Assembly: GCA_017516965.1 (NCBI GenBank)
Contig: JAFXAP010000015.1
Span: 124,001 to 188,000, forward strand
Origin: Clostridia bacterium
GTDB lineage: Bacteria > Bacillota > Clostridia > Oscillospirales > Acutalibacteraceae
DNA length: 64,000 nucleotides
Direction of reading: 5' to 3'
Below, piece after piece: positions 48,919 to 60,303 of the stretch; the first letter of the stretch is position 1; each line of letters begins with the position of its first letter. Made by a program: the position numbers and the translations under genes. The notes under the pieces are model-generated. The model ran no database searches. It was not told where the DNA came from and saw only the letters and a program-made list of their open reading frames with translations.

Positions 48919-49746
48919 TTATTTTTCTACAAACAGCACCGCATAACCTCCGGGACCCACGTGAGCGCCTATTGTGGCTCCTACCTGTAGTCGCTCTGCG
49001 ACCTTGATGTCTAAAGATTTTAACTTTTCTTCCAAAAGTTCGCAGTTTTCGGTGCCGTAGGTATATAAAGAGAACACAGGAAAATCCGTATTAATCTGAT
49101 GATTTTTCACCTTTTCAATCAATGCGCTTACAGCGCGTGATTTGCCAAGAGCCTTACCAGACATTTCCACTCTGCCGTCAGACACGGTAATAAGCGGCTT
49201 CACGCCGGTAATCTCACCAACCGTGGCGCTTGCACGACTTACCCTACCGCCTTTATAAAGATATTCGAGTGTGTCAATCCCTGCATAAAGCTTAACCTTG
49301 TGTTTCAGTTCTTCACACATATCAACTATTTCACCTGCAGAATAACCCTTTTGTATAAGGCCACGGGCATAACGCGCCAACACGTCTATGATATGGGTAG
49401 CACCCAAAGTATCAATAACATAAATATCGTCATATCCGACCATATCTTTTATCATAAGAGCGCTTTGATAGGTACCGCTAAGACGCGATGACAAGCACAA
49501 GTAGATAATCTGGTCTTTGTCGTTTTGAGCTTTTTCAAACAAATCTATAAAATCTTGAGGGGAAGGCTGTGAGGTGCGCGGAAATTCTTTTGCGCTTTTT
49601 AAAAGTTCATAAAACTTATCATTTGTAAGCTCTGTGCCCGATTTATATTCTACATTGTCAATACTTACCAAAATCGGCACAATAACATCCACGATACCAT
49701 CTTGTAAATTACAGTCTGCGGATGAGTCTACAACAATTTTTATCAT
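48919..49746 (-). CDS. DegV-family fatty-acid-binding protein
   Basis: 275 residues. DegV fold with the N-terminal VDSSADCN, the PxTSQPSPQDF loop (FPRTSQPSPQDF) and LSSRLSGTYQSALM, which together bind a fatty-acid carboxylate; family members act with FakA kinase, not found here. Soluble and cytoplasmic. The ATG follows AAGGGGAA. Monocistronic. Confidence 0.92.
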   Translation of the reverse strand: MIKIVVDSSADCNLQDGIVDVIVPILVSIDNVEYKSGTELTNDKFYELLKSAKEFPRTSQPSPQDFIDLFEKAQNDKDQIIYLCLSSRLSGTYQSALMIKDMVGYDDIYVIDTLGATHIIDVLARYARGLIQKGYSAGEIVDMCEELKHKVKLYAGIDTLEYLYKGGRVSRASATVGEITGVKPLITVSDGRVEMSGKALGKSRAVSALIEKVKNHQINTDFPVFSLYTYGTENCELLEEKLKSLDIKVAERLQVGATIGAHVGPGGYAVLFVEK

Positions 49747-49816
49747 ATGTTTCCCCTTTTGTTCTTAAGGCATAATCATTTTAAGTAGTATATCACAAAT
49801 ACGCAAAAATATCAAT

Positions 49817-49858
49817 AAAAACCAAAAGCCACCCTCAACATAAAGGATGGCTTTTGCA
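49817..49858 (-). terminator. Terminator after the beta-propeller gene
   Basis: AAAAGCCATCCT/AGGGTGGCTTTT, one mismatch, with GTTTTTATT following on the minus strand. Confidence 0.75.
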
Positions 49859-49864
49859 TTAATT

Positions 49865-51937
49865 TTAGAAATTTATATTTGCTATTTGCTTAAAGGTGTT
49901 GATATCAAATACCTGCAAGGCTTCATTTGAAATTACGTAGAACTGATTTTCTATAAATAAACCTCTTACATCAACCATAGCATTTTTGTAATCGCCTTTT
50001 ATATCAAGTTCTGCTTTACGGTTAAAGCCTTTACCTGTATATTCGTAAAGCATATATTTAACGTTGTAATAATCTTCAGTAGCCGCAAAGCCAATAAGGT
50101 TTTTGCCCACATGCACAAGCATTGCTTTATGGTTTGAAAGCGCCGGAGAATAGCTACAATCTTTGATTATTGTCTTATCGTCTTCGGTAACGTTTTTAGG
50201 GTCGTTTATGTTAAACATAGAAAGTTTTAAATCCCCTGTTATGCCTGTTTTTTCGTCAGCATCCATACCAAAGCCCAATAGCAATCCTTTGCCATAAGGA
50301 TACATATATTCTGAAAATCCGGGTATCTTAAGTTCTCCTAAAATTTTTGGATTTTTAGGATCGGATAAATCCGCGCTAAAGAGCGGATCGGTTTGACGGA
50401 AGGTTACAAAATAGGCTGTATCGCCCATAAAACGAACCGAATAAACCCTTTCGCCTTTGGCTAAATCTTTTATCTCGCCCACTTTTTCAAGTTCGCTGTC
50501 AAGCACGGTAAGACGCGCTGTGGTGTCGTCAACTTCCTCTATAATATATACCACTTCAGAATCATCATTTTCAAAATCTCTTTTGATATTTTTGACTGTG
50601 GTAACCGTAGTAACGAAACGGAAATATCCGTTGTGCTCATCAATATAAAACTGATTTTCCAAAACTCCTTCTACACTGCCGGTGGTTTTATATTCTATCT
50701 GACCCTTGTTTATAGTAAGACGTGACACAGTTGTATTGTTTTGTGAAAATTCATCAACATCCTGTGGCAAATCTTCGCCGTCATTAAACTCAGTTTTAGT
50801 CAAAATAATGTTGCCCTGACTGCAATACACGTTTTCGGTACCGCCAAGCAGGTTAGCAGTGTCACTCATAGCGCCATCTTTATAATTGTAAGCGCCTATT
50901 ACGGTGTATCGGTTTTCATAACTATCTTGGTCATAACGATATATGCTGTCTGCAGGGACAGGCTCGAAGATGCCATTTATTCCAATAACAGGAACAAAGG
51001 TTGATGGGTCATCTTTTTTAGCTTCTGATATATTTATTCTGCAATCTGATATAAGATAGATGTAGTCGCCTACCATACGCGAAGAGTTATACCAACCTTC
51101 TTGTCTGGTAGTAGAAATTTTTTGAGGTGAACCCGGATTTGTTACATCATAAATTACAACCGATACATAATTAGTGTTGTCGACAGTAAAGTTAGGCTGC
51201 AAAAGAATTAACCTATTATCTTTTAAAAACATATCGCCATACAAATCGTATTTTTCACCGTCAAGGGTGCTCTTGCTGACTAGTGTTGATTTTTCACCCT
51301 CGGCTTTAAAAATTGAAAGTTCATTACCTGAAAGATAATAAATATGTTCACCGTCGGTTTTAACAATGTCGGCTTCACTAACACCCTCTACCTGTTCGGT
51401 GGTATTTGAAAAGTTTTTATCTGATGTTGTAGCGCCTGGTTTTGCTGAACCGTTAACATTGGCGGCATTGTCATTAGTTGTAGCCCCTGGTCTTGCCGCC
51501 CCGTTATTAATGCTGGCATTGCCATTAAGCGCGCCGTCATTTGTTATTGCGCTTTCTTCTTCAATAATATAATATTCTTCATCATCGGCAATCTTATCAG
51601 TAAACAACGTCACACCACGTTTGATAACCTTTTTAACCTTATAGCCAAATCTTTCTTCAGGTTTTATTATCTTGTAAATTTCGCCATATGATTTTGACAC
51701 GCTAAGCGTTTGCGGGGCATTGGCAGTTTTGCCATTAAATATATCTTTAGGAACAAAAACTATACCTAAAATTAATGCCACACATGCCACACATGCAACT
51801 GCTATACGCCAAGTTGGTGTAAAACTTGTATGTTTTTTAAGTTCTTCTTTAAGTATAATACTATCTAAAATCTTTTCACGGGTATCGTTATCGGGGGTTA
51901 TGCTGTCCATAGCATTTTTATATTTTTTATCAAACAT
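49865..51937 (-). CDS. Membrane-anchored beta-propeller protein, probable partner of the ECF sigma factor
   Basis: 690 residues from the ATG at 51937, 9 bases after GGGAG; an ATG at 51946 abuts the site and is less likely. Cytoplasmic N-terminus of about 45 residues with DNDTREKILDSIILKEELKK, one transmembrane helix (about 46-66), an Ala/Asn/Gly-rich linker with repeated GATT/NNGAA-like units (about 145-190), then a beta-propeller domain (about 195-690; PF09826-type, ADIVKTDGEHIYYLSGNEL). The start overlaps the sigma-factor stop (ATGTTTGA), as in sigma/anti-sigma pairs, so the short cytoplasmic segment may hold the sigma factor; the propeller would sense an outside signal. Confidence 0.85.
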   Translation of the reverse strand: MFDKKYKNAMDSITPDNDTREKILDSIILKEELKKHTSFTPTWRIAVACVACVALILGIVFVPKDIFNGKTANAPQTLSVSKSYGEIYKIIKPEERFGYKVKKVIKRGVTLFTDKIADDEEYYIIEEESAITNDGALNGNASINNGAARPGATTNDNAANVNGSAKPGATTSDKNFSNTTEQVEGVSEADIVKTDGEHIYYLSGNELSIFKAEGEKSTLVSKSTLDGEKYDLYGDMFLKDNRLILLQPNFTVDNTNYVSVVIYDVTNPGSPQKISTTRQEGWYNSSRMVGDYIYLISDCRINISEAKKDDPSTFVPVIGINGIFEPVPADSIYRYDQDSYENRYTVIGAYNYKDGAMSDTANLLGGTENVYCSQGNIILTKTEFNDGEDLPQDVDEFSQNNTTVSRLTINKGQIEYKTTGSVEGVLENQFYIDEHNGYFRFVTTVTTVKNIKRDFENDDSEVVYIIEEVDDTTARLTVLDSELEKVGEIKDLAKGERVYSVRFMGDTAYFVTFRQTDPLFSADLSDPKNPKILGELKIPGFSEYMYPYGKGLLLGFGMDADEKTGITGDLKLSMFNINDPKNVTEDDKTIIKDCSYSPALSNHKAMLVHVGKNLIGFAATEDYYNVKYMLYEYTGKGFNRKAELDIKGDYKNAMVDVRGLFIENQFYVISNEALQVFDINTFKQIANINF

Positions 51938-52403
51938 TAACTTCATCTCCCTTTAAGTCAATTTTTAGTTTTTGTCGCGCTCGGTAAAGCCAGGATTTTA
52001 CCGTAGAGGGTTTTGATTTTAAAAACTTTGCAATTTCATCTACGCTATAGCCCATATAGTAATGCATATGTATTACGGTACGGTACTTTTGAGGTAGACG
52101 CAACACCGCATCAAGCGTATCGGAATACTCATCCCGCACACTTAAACTTTCACTTAAAGGCTCGGTACGTTTAAACCAACTGCTAGTCATCAAACTCTTT
52201 GAGCAGTTGATTGTAATGCGTATAAGCAACGCCTTTAAATGCTCTTCATTTCCTACTTTATCTTTATACTTTATAAAGCGCAAAAAAACTTCCTGTAATA
52301 TGTCGTCCGCATCATATTTGTTTTTTACTCTTGCAATGGCAAGACGGTACACCATATCGGAATATTTTTCAAACGCTTGTGTTGCAGAAATTTTGTATTC
52401 CAT
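51930..52403 (-). CDS. ECF-type RNA polymerase sigma factor
   Basis: 157 residues. Region 2 (MVYRLAIARVKNKYDADDIL, QEVFLRFIKYK) and region 4 (LPQKYRTVIHMHYYMGYSVD, IAKFLKSKPSTVKSWLYRAR) are clear; there is no region 1.1 or 3. It should direct RNA polymerase to a small regulon under control of the coupled beta-propeller membrane protein. ATG after GGAGGG. Confidence 0.93.
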   Translation of the reverse strand: MEYKISATQAFEKYSDMVYRLAIARVKNKYDADDILQEVFLRFIKYKDKVGNEEHLKALLIRITINCSKSLMTSSWFKRTEPLSESLSVRDEYSDTLDAVLRLPQKYRTVIHMHYYMGYSVDEIAKFLKSKPSTVKSWLYRARQKLKIDLKGDEVNV

Positions 52404-52451
52404 TGTTTTCCCTCCTTGACTATAAAACTTTTCAAAGACTCAAAAGGTTGC

Positions 52452-52488
52452 AAAAATCGCCCAAAAAATTTTTTGGGCGATTTTTTGT
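52452..52488 (-). terminator. Terminator after glnN
   Basis: 17-bp stem AAAAATCGCCCAAAAAA / complement with T-runs on both sides, between glnN and the sigma-factor start. Confidence 0.9.
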
Positions 52489-52494
52489 TATTTA

Positions 52495-54585
52495 TTAGAT
52501 TTTAAATAAAATATCGCCGTATGTAGGATATGGCCAATATTCACGCGCAACAATTGTTTCGGCTTCATCGGTAATATGACGTATGTTGTCCATTATAAAC
52601 AAGACCTTATTGCAATAAAGTTGCGCACGTGCAAGTAAATCAGAGGTTGCTTGTGACTTATCAACAGCGGTTTCAAGTTCTTTAATAAGTCGGTTAAGAT
52701 GCTCGTTAAATGCCGCAAGTTTTTCAATAACCTCGATTTCCGCATCGCAGTTTATATCACTGTTTATCATACGTTTTTTAGAAACAGTGCCGCAAAGCGC
52801 ACCTTCATATTCGCTGATTGCAGGAATAACGTCGCGTTTAACCATTTCAAGCAAGGTAAGAGCTTCAATGTGAATTGTCTTGCTGTAATTCTCAAGGCTT
52901 ATATCTGCACGGCAGTTAATCTCGGCGCAGTTATAAACTCCGTGGCGCTCAAAGAGTTCGATGTTTTCCTTTTTTCTCCAATAAGGCAAAGCGTCAACTG
53001 TAGAGCGTAAATTGAGAAGTCCGCGTTTTGCAGCCTCTTCCTCCCAGGCTTTTGAATAACCGTCGCCATTAAATATAATGCGTTTATGCTCTTTTATAGT
53101 GGCGCGTATAAGCTCTAAAACATCGCTTTTAAGGTCAGTCGACTTTTCGAGCTTGTCCGCAAAGTCACAAAAAACATCGGCAACAATTGTGTTAAGAACA
53201 ACGTTTGTTTCTGAAATAGATGAAGCAGAGCCTAACATTCTAAATTCAAACTTATTGCCCGTAAATGCAAACGGAGATGTGCGATTGCGGTCGGTGTTGT
53301 CCTTTCTTATATAAGGAATAATATCGGTACCAACAGTCATTTTAACCTTGTCGGCATCGGTATGATGTTCGCCACGTTCAATAGACTCTAAAATTTCATT
53401 AAGGTCATCGCCCAAATACATCGAAACAATCGCAGGTGGCGCTTCTGCGCCGCCAAGACGATGGTCATTGCCTGCAGTGGCAACCGAAATGCGAAGCAAA
53501 TCCTGATGCTCATCAACCGCGCGAATAACTGCCGCAAGGGTGAGCAAAAACAGTAGATTGTCACTGGGGTTTTTACCGGCTTTCAAGAAATTAACGCCTG
53601 TATCGGTAGAAAGCGACCAGTTATTGTGCTTACCGCTACCGCTTACATCTTTAAATGGTTTTTCGTGCAGCAAACACAAAAGTCCGTGTCTTTCCGCAAT
53701 CTTTTTCATCATTTCCATTGTAAGCTGATTATGGTCAGCGGCGATATTAGTGGTAGTGAAAATTGGCGCTAACTCGTGCTGTGCGGGAGCTGCCTCGTTG
53801 TGCTCGGTTTTTGCAAATACGCCCAACTTCCAAAGTTCGTTATCAAGGTCACGCATAAATTCTTTTATGCGCGGTTTTATAACACCAAAATAGTGGTCAT
53901 ACATCTCTTGACCCTTAGGCGGTGTAGCACCCAAAAGAGTTCTGCCGCAGAACATAAGGTCAGGACGTTTTTTTGCCATTTCACTATCAATTAAAAAGTA
54001 TTCCTGTTCAGGACCTACGGTTGTGTTGATGCTTTTAACGCCATCAAGTCCAAACAGTTTTGCAATGCGAAACGCTTGTTTGCTAACCGCCTCCATAGAA
54101 CGAAGCAACGGCGTTTTTTGGTCAAGCGCTTCACCGTTATAAGAGCAAAACGCAGTAGGAATACAAAGGGTATTATCTTTTACAAAAGCATATGAACTTG
54201 GGTCCCAAGCGGTATAGCCACGCGCTTCAAAGGTAGCGCGCAGTCCACCCGAAGGGAAGGATGACGCATCGGACTCACCCTTTATAAGCTCCTTACCGGA
54301 AAACTCCATTATTACGTTGCCTTCCCCATCAGGAGCTATGAAACCATCATGCTTTTCAGCGGTAATACCTGTCATTGGTTGGAACCAATGGGTGTAGTGA
54401 GTGGCTCCATTTTCAATTGCCCACTCTTTCATAGCATTTGCTACAATATCGGCTATTTTTCGGTCAATGCTTTTGCCCTGTGATATCGCAGTTTTAAGCT
54501 CATTATATGCATTTTCAGGCAAACGCTCCTTCATAACAGCGTCGCCAAAAACGTTACTTGCAAAAAATTCATCTACTCTGTTCAA
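52495..54585 (-). CDS. glnN: Glutamine synthetase type III
   Basis: 696 residues, the size of GSIII. It makes glutamine from glutamate and ammonia with ATP. Motifs: [68 protein letters not shown], and [18 protein letters not shown] near the C-terminus. The start is TTG at 54585 after AGGGGGG. A perfect promoter precedes it. No glnR- or glnA-type gene is nearby. Confidence 0.97.
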   Translation of the reverse strand: MNRVDEFFASNVFGDAVMKERLPENAYNELKTAISQGKSIDRKIADIVANAMKEWAIENGATHYTHWFQPMTGITAEKHDGFIAPDGEGNVIMEFSGKELIKGESDASSFPSGGLRATFEARGYTAWDPSSYAFVKDNTLCIPTAFCSYNGEALDQKTPLLRSMEAVSKQAFRIAKLFGLDGVKSINTTVGPEQEYFLIDSEMAKKRPDLMFCGRTLLGATPPKGQEMYDHYFGVIKPRIKEFMRDLDNELWKLGVFAKTEHNEAAPAQHELAPIFTTTNIAADHNQLTMEMMKKIAERHGLLCLLHEKPFKDVSGSGKHNNWSLSTDTGVNFLKAGKNPSDNLLFLLTLAAVIRAVDEHQDLLRISVATAGNDHRLGGAEAPPAIVSMYLGDDLNEILESIERGEHHTDADKVKMTVGTDIIPYIRKDNTDRNRTSPFAFTGNKFEFRMLGSASSISETNVVLNTIVADVFCDFADKLEKSTDLKSDVLELIRATIKEHKRIIFNGDGYSKAWEEEAAKRGLLNLRSTVDALPYWRKKENIELFERHGVYNCAEINCRADISLENYSKTIHIEALTLLEMVKRDVIPAISEYEGALCGTVSKKRMINSDINCDAEIEVIEKLAAFNEHLNRLIKELETAVDKSQATSDLLARAQLYCNKVLFIMDNIRHITDEAETIVAREYWPYPTYGDILFKI

Positions 54586-54622
54586 AACGGTCCCCCCTAT
54601 TACGAAGAGTATAATTATAGTA

Positions 54623-54651
54623 ATTATATATTATGGTTTCAAAAATGTCAA
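54623..54651 (-). promoter_or_regulatory. Consensus promoter of glnN
   Basis: TTGACA (54651-54646), exactly 17 bases, TATAAT (54628-54623). Confidence 0.88.
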
Positions 54652-54675
54652 TGTCAACGCAAATATTCCCCCACT

Positions 54676-55992
54676 TTACCAACAAACCACAAGACTGCTT
54701 CCAAGATAGGAATAATCATTAAGCCAGACCTTAGAACCGCTATTTGCGAGAGCTACGTTAATTTCATTAAGAAACTCAACATAGTCGTCACCTGAATAGT
54801 AAACCTCTAAATTATTTCTCCCACTTTTTGCCGCTTGTTTAATCATTTTGGCATTTGTAAGATAATCAGAAGTGAAAATAAGTTTTGTTTTAACAAAATA
54901 ATTATAATTATCAAGTTCGCACTTATAATTGTAAATATTAAACTCGTCACCGCTAAAATAATTTTCATCGGGGTCTACCTGTTCAAATATTTCGTGGTCT
55001 TTAAAAAATTCACTGTCATTAACATTAAAGTATGCGTGTCTTATGTAATTGTACTTTTCATCATCGTCCCAGGTAACATCAAGATGATACCAGCCATCCC
55101 CCGGATTAATTATGTTCCACATATGACTATTGCCAAATGAAGAACCATATACAACCATACAGGGTATATTAACACGGCGACAAAGAATTTGCATTGCGCG
55201 TGAATAACCCTCGCACACTGCTGAACGTTCAATAAAAGCGCCGTAAACGGTATGGTCACTTTCCTTTTTGCTGTCGACGTATTTTATACTTTTACAAAGC
55301 CAGTCGTGAAAAAACAGTTCCTTTTCAAAGTTGTTTGAAAGTGTGTTTGCATATGACACGATTTTGTCTATAATGCTTTCAATTTCACCCTGAGCTGCAT
55401 TTTTTTGTTCAGGTGTCATTATGTAGTCAATATCTTCGTCGGCATATGAAAAAGCTATGGCGCTGCCGTCGGTTGACACCACGTAAGACGAGGACAACCA
55501 AAACATTTCAGGACAGTCACAAAGCAATGCCCTATATGATATTGCTATATCGGAAAAACGCTCGTCTTCAGAACTTGACGCCCCTATAGAAAAATATCCC
55601 TCTATCATTTTATCGGCTGCAGTTTTCATATAGCGATAGATTTGTTTTTGCTCATCTGTAAGATGCGTGTAATAAAGCGGTTGGTTGTCATCCGTCTTTA
55701 TTTCAGCCTGCTTTACATTTTGAATTTCTATATTTTGAGCATCTTCATCAACGCTGTCATTCGGTTTGTCCGATTGCTCTGCATTTGTGTTTTGACTTTC
55801 ATTTTCAAAAACACTTGATGTGTTCTCTTTATTTTCTTCGCTCTGATTTATATCGCTTTCAAGCTGTATAAGCAAACTATTTACCGCAGCGGTATCATCA
55901 TATAAATTATTTTCCGGCTGTTTTAAAAAAGTGGTGCAACCGCTCAAACAAATCATTGATATCGCCACTATTAACGACATTATTTTTTTCAT
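54676..55992 (-). CDS. Transglutaminase-like lipoprotein
   Basis: 438 residues. Lipoprotein signal (lipobox LSGC at about 19), an Asn/Gln/Glu-rich disordered linker (25-105), a helical part, then a transglutaminase-like domain (about 220-330) with catalytic Cys in RSAVCEGYSRAMQ, His in NSHMWNIINPGDGWYHLDVTWDDDE and Asp in the latter. It is exposed outside the membrane and may cleave or cross-link peptide bonds in cell-wall or surface proteins. The ATG lies 22 bases after the LCP-like gene's stop, so they are probably cotranscribed. Confidence 0.9.
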   Translation of the reverse strand: MKKIMSLIVAISMICLSGCTTFLKQPENNLYDDTAAVNSLLIQLESDINQSEENKENTSSVFENESQNTNAEQSDKPNDSVDEDAQNIEIQNVKQAEIKTDDNQPLYYTHLTDEQKQIYRYMKTAADKMIEGYFSIGASSSEDERFSDIAISYRALLCDCPEMFWLSSSYVVSTDGSAIAFSYADEDIDYIMTPEQKNAAQGEIESIIDKIVSYANTLSNNFEKELFFHDWLCKSIKYVDSKKESDHTVYGAFIERSAVCEGYSRAMQILCRRVNIPCMVVYGSSFGNSHMWNIINPGDGWYHLDVTWDDDEKYNYIRHAYFNVNDSEFFKDHEIFEQVDPDENYFSGDEFNIYNYKCELDNYNYFVKTKLIFTSDYLTNAKMIKQAAKSGRNNLEVYYSGDDYVEFLNEINVALANSGSKVWLNDYSYLGSSLVVCW

Positions 55993-56014
55993 ATATGCCC
56001 TTCATCCTGTTCCG

Positions 56015-56623
56015 TCAAAAGTTTTCAAAATTAACATTTTGACTCATATCTTTTAAATAATCAATCCAGTAAATTCCATCTATAAAATCAAGGTTACTTT
56101 CACTGTTTTCTATTATATATACAAAATCATCTTTTGAAAAGTCATTTTTTGAAAATTTTTTAAAAATCTGAGAAATAACTTCCTGCCTTGTGTTCATTGT
56201 AGTATCATTCTCTAAATAATCAATCACTTGCGAACCTGTATAGCGCAGTGTTTGGTCCTTATTTGTTAAATCAATTCCTCCAATGTGGTCTATAATACCT
56301 TCAACAAATCCTGAATCTACATACATTTGAAAATCGTTAGTATAGCCATTATAGCTTTGTAACTTTTCATCAAAATCAGGTATAGCGACAACATTTATAC
56401 ATAAATTTTTAAAATCAAGATAAAAAAGATATGCGTAACCTTTTGGAAAAATAAACGTAATTCCGCAATTTGAGGAGGTTTTTTGATACGGCACATAATC
56501 TGCCTTTTGGTTTATTTGAGCAGTTTTAATACCGAAATTGTACTTTAAATAACCAAACGAAACCCCCAAAAATACCAGTACGCATATAATTGACGATAAA
56601 ACCGTCTTTATTATTTTTTTCAA
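56015..56623 (-). CDS. Small LCP (LytR-CpsA-Psr)-like membrane protein, degenerate
   Basis: 202 residues from TTG at 56623 (GGGTGA upstream); a longer frame to 56665 would run through the hairpin noted at 56631-56649. One N-terminal transmembrane helix (about 5-28), then a domain outside the membrane. VEGIIDHIGGIDL, LRYTGSQVIDYLENDTTMNT and RQEVISQIFKKFSK resemble the second half of LCP domains, which transfer cell-wall polymers from lipid carriers. The domain is shorter than usual and the first Arg/Asp residues that bind pyrophosphate are not obvious, so it may be inactive. Confidence 0.65.
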   Translation of the reverse strand: MKKIIKTVLSSIICVLVFLGVSFGYLKYNFGIKTAQINQKADYVPYQKTSSNCGITFIFPKGYAYLFYLDFKNLCINVVAIPDFDEKLQSYNGYTNDFQMYVDSGFVEGIIDHIGGIDLTNKDQTLRYTGSQVIDYLENDTTMNTRQEVISQIFKKFSKNDFSKDDFVYIIENSESNLDFIDGIYWIDYLKDMSQNVNFENF

Positions 56624-56630
56624 AAAAATC

Positions 56631-56649
56631 ACCCATAGTATTATGGGTA
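56631..56649 (-). promoter_or_regulatory. Hairpin covering the ribosome binding site of the LCP-like gene
   Basis: ACCCATA-ATACT-ATGGGT: the right arm contains GGGT(GA), the ribosome binding site for the TTG start. It could lower translation. Confidence 0.4.
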
Positions 56650-56727
56650 TATTTACAATTAACAATACCTTGTTTTACGAAAAATTTTTCTTGAATATCA
56701 CCACGTTTTAATGTATAATACACTATG

Positions 56728-56758
56728 ATTGTTATATATATTATATAATTATAACAAT
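56728..56758. promoter_or_regulatory. Inverted repeat in the divergent region before the Gld-type ABC operon
   Basis: ATTGTTATA (56728-56736) and TATAACAAT (56750-56758), separated by 13 AT-only bases. A possible operator, or just AT-rich promoter DNA. Confidence 0.3.
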
Positions 56759-56837
56759 GTTTTACATTTTATTTACAAATTTTTTATATTTGTTTGTTAA
56801 GATGGATTGAAAACTTTGTTACAAAGGAGCAGTAAAA

Positions 56838-57877
<1,040 letters not shown>

Positions 57878-57878
<1 letters not shown>

Positions 57879-58633
57879 TGATTGCAGTATTTAAAAGAGA
57901 GTTTAAATCTTATTTTACAAATCCGTTAGGTTTTATCATTCTTGCAGCCTTTTACTTCTTTTTAGGTCTTGGCTTCTTATTCATTTTTTCAGATGGTAAT
58001 CCCAACATAGGCGAAACCGTATTTTTCACAGCGCAAATAGGTATTTTATATTTTATAATTCCGGTTATAACAATGCGACTGTTTAGTGACGAACGCCGTC
58101 AAAAAACCGACCAGGCATTATTTACAGCTCCCGTAAAACTAATAAACATTGTGTTGGGAAAATTCTTTGCGGCATTCGTGCTTTACGCTATGGGATTTAT
58201 TCCTACCGTAATTTTCCAGATTATTGTTTCGGGTTATGTTGCAACAAACGTTTTTTATTATGTTTATGCGCTTTTGGGAATTATGCTTTTCGGCGCGGCG
58301 CTTATTGCCGTTGGTATGTTTATATCTTCCCTTACCGAAAGCCCCATAATTTCAATCATATTCACACTTATTGTTAACCTGTTTATTATGTTTTCGGGCG
58401 CGTTTGCAAGTATGATAACAATACCGACAACTACAAACAACATTTTTGAAACTTTCGGTTCCTGGATTTTAAAACTCGTTTCGTCATTCCTTAACGGAAT
58501 GAATTTCCTTGCTGTTCTTGAAAGTTTTGGTCAACAGACATTTGCTATAAAAGATATTGTTTTCTTCTTAAGTATAGTAGCTGCATTTATCTTCTTAACC
58601 GAGCGTTCGCTCGAAAAGAGAAGATGGTCATAA
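57878..58633 (+). CDS. ABC-2 type permease, GldF-like
   Basis: 251 residues with six membrane helices (first at about 19-40: LGFIILAAFYFFLGLGFLFIF). FSDERRQKTDQALFTAPVKL is the conserved cytoplasmic loop of this permease family. With the ATPase it forms an ABC-2 exporter; the transported substrate is unknown. It is followed after 14 bases by the GldG-like gene. Confidence 0.92.
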
Positions 58634-58647
58634 GGAGGTAAAAAATT

Positions 58648-60303
58648 ATGGAAAACAAAAATGATATTGAAATAATTGAAACCTCTGAAGTTGTAAAAGA
58701 GGAACCAAAAAAACAACCTAAAGCAAAGAAACAACCTACCAAGATTAAAAATCAGGCTTTGTTCAAACGCGGCGGTTATTCACTTGCTATTACCGCGCTT
58801 GTTCTTGCCGCGCTTATAATTTTTAACTGGTTGGTTTCTTCACTTGCAAGTCGTTTCCATCTTGAGTTTGATATGACAACCGTTAAAAAGAACTCTATCT
58901 CTCAGGATAATATTGACTATTTAAAAAATCTCAATACCGATGTCGACATCATTGTTTGCAGCACCGAGGAGGACTACCCCTCTTATATGTTACAATTTGC
59001 TCAGGCATATTATATGATCGCAACAGATAGCAATACTATAGAATACTTCCAACAAACAACAAAACTTATATCAAAATATACTGAATATAACGATCGTATT
59101 AAGGTAGAATATATTGATCCACAGTCGACACGATTTACTGCAATATCTTCTATTTATTCAAACTACCAACCAACATACGGCGATATGATTATAACCAGTA
59201 AAGTTGGCGATAAAGAACGTACAAAACTTTTACGTTTTGAAGATATTTATTTCATTAAAGAAAATACAGACAGTTCTTACACCAGTTATTCGCCAACACG
59301 CACCATTGAATCTAATAAACTCGAAACCGCTCTTACAAGCGCTATCGCATATGTAACAAGCACCGATTCAAAAAAGGTTGCTATACTTTCAGGTCACAGC
59401 AACAATAATTTTACCGACGCATATAAATCACTGCTTGAAATCAACAACTATTCTATGATTGAAGTCTCTGATAAAATCATCACATCTATTCCAAGCGAAT
59501 GTGACGCTATCGTAATTTCAGCGCCAACTACCGACTTTATTGGCGAAGAACTTGATTTGATTTCAGAGTTTCTTGATAACAATGGTAAAAAAGGCAAAGG
59601 TTTAATCTATTTTGCGGATGCCACATGCCCCTCACTTCCCAATTTAAATTCTTATTTAAAACAATGGGGTATTGAAGTAAGTGAAGGCGTTGTATTTGAG
59701 ACCGACGGTAACAGATACATTAGCGGCGAACCCACTACAATAGTTATCGAGCCTGTACTTCTTGAAGACGATGACATTACCGCAGATTTGGGCGCATATT
59801 CAATTGCTAACTATAATGTTCCTATGAAGGCTTGTGATGCTTCTTCATACGAGCGTACAGCTACCGTGCTTATGCAAACAAGTGAAAGTGCAGTTATAGC
59901 TCCGGTTGGTTCAGGCGAAGAATGGGCAGATTTTAAAAACGAAGACAAACAGCAGTTTGGCTGTGTTATTCAGTCATTAGAGGAAGATATTGACCCCAAC
60001 AACAATGAATCACTTACAAGTTATGTAATGGCATTTTCAAGTGTGGAATTTGTTCAGTCACAATGGGCATCTTATGGTGAACTTAGCAACCAAGACATTG
60101 TTATGGCTTGTTCTGACCGCGCTACACACGTTGGCGACACCTCTATGAAGTTTGTTGCAAAGGTAATTGATAACGAAAGTTTTTCAAATCAGGTTACTCA
60201 AAACAGCATTAAAGTAGTCAATGCCGTATTTGTATTTATAATACCTCTTGTAATTATTGCGCTCGGCATTGTAATATTTATAAGGAGAAGAAACGCACGA
60301 TGA
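58648..60303 (+). CDS. GldG-like auxiliary ABC transporter protein
   Basis: 551 residues. Lys/Glu-rich cytoplasmic N-terminus (1-38), membrane helix (about 45-66), a large external region with the ABC-type unknown-transport domain (about 80-310, KNSISQDNIDYLKNLNTDVD and KKVAILSGHSNN) and a second helix near the C-terminus (about 525-545) before a basic tail RRRNAR. It is the usual third component after GldA and GldF. It overlaps the next gene by 4 bases. Confidence 0.9.
   Translation: MENKNDIEIIETSEVVKEEPKKQPKAKKQPTKIKNQALFKRGGYSLAITALVLAALIIFNWLVSSLASRFHLEFDMTTVKKNSISQDNIDYLKNLNTDVDIIVCSTEEDYPSYMLQFAQAYYMIATDSNTIEYFQQTTKLISKYTEYNDRIKVEYIDPQSTRFTAISSIYSNYQPTYGDMIITSKVGDKERTKLLRFEDIYFIKENTDSSYTSYSPTRTIESNKLETALTSAIAYVTSTDSKKVAILSGHSNNNFTDAYKSLLEINNYSMIEVSDKIITSIPSECDAIVISAPTTDFIGEELDLISEFLDNNGKKGKGLIYFADATCPSLPNLNSYLKQWGIEVSEGVVFETDGNRYISGEPTTIVIEPVLLEDDDITADLGAYSIANYNVPMKACDASSYERTATVLMQTSESAVIAPVGSGEEWADFKNEDKQQFGCVIQSLEEDIDPNNNESLTSYVMAFSSVEFVQSQWASYGELSNQDIVMACSDRATHVGDTSMKFVAKVIDNESFSNQVTQNSIKVVNAVFVFIIPLVIIALGIVIFIRRRNAR

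Noticed and set aside
54676-56623. Toxin or effector function for the transglutaminase protein
   Set aside because: Lipoprotein signal and LCP-like neighbour point to a cell-surface role; no immunity gene is visible.
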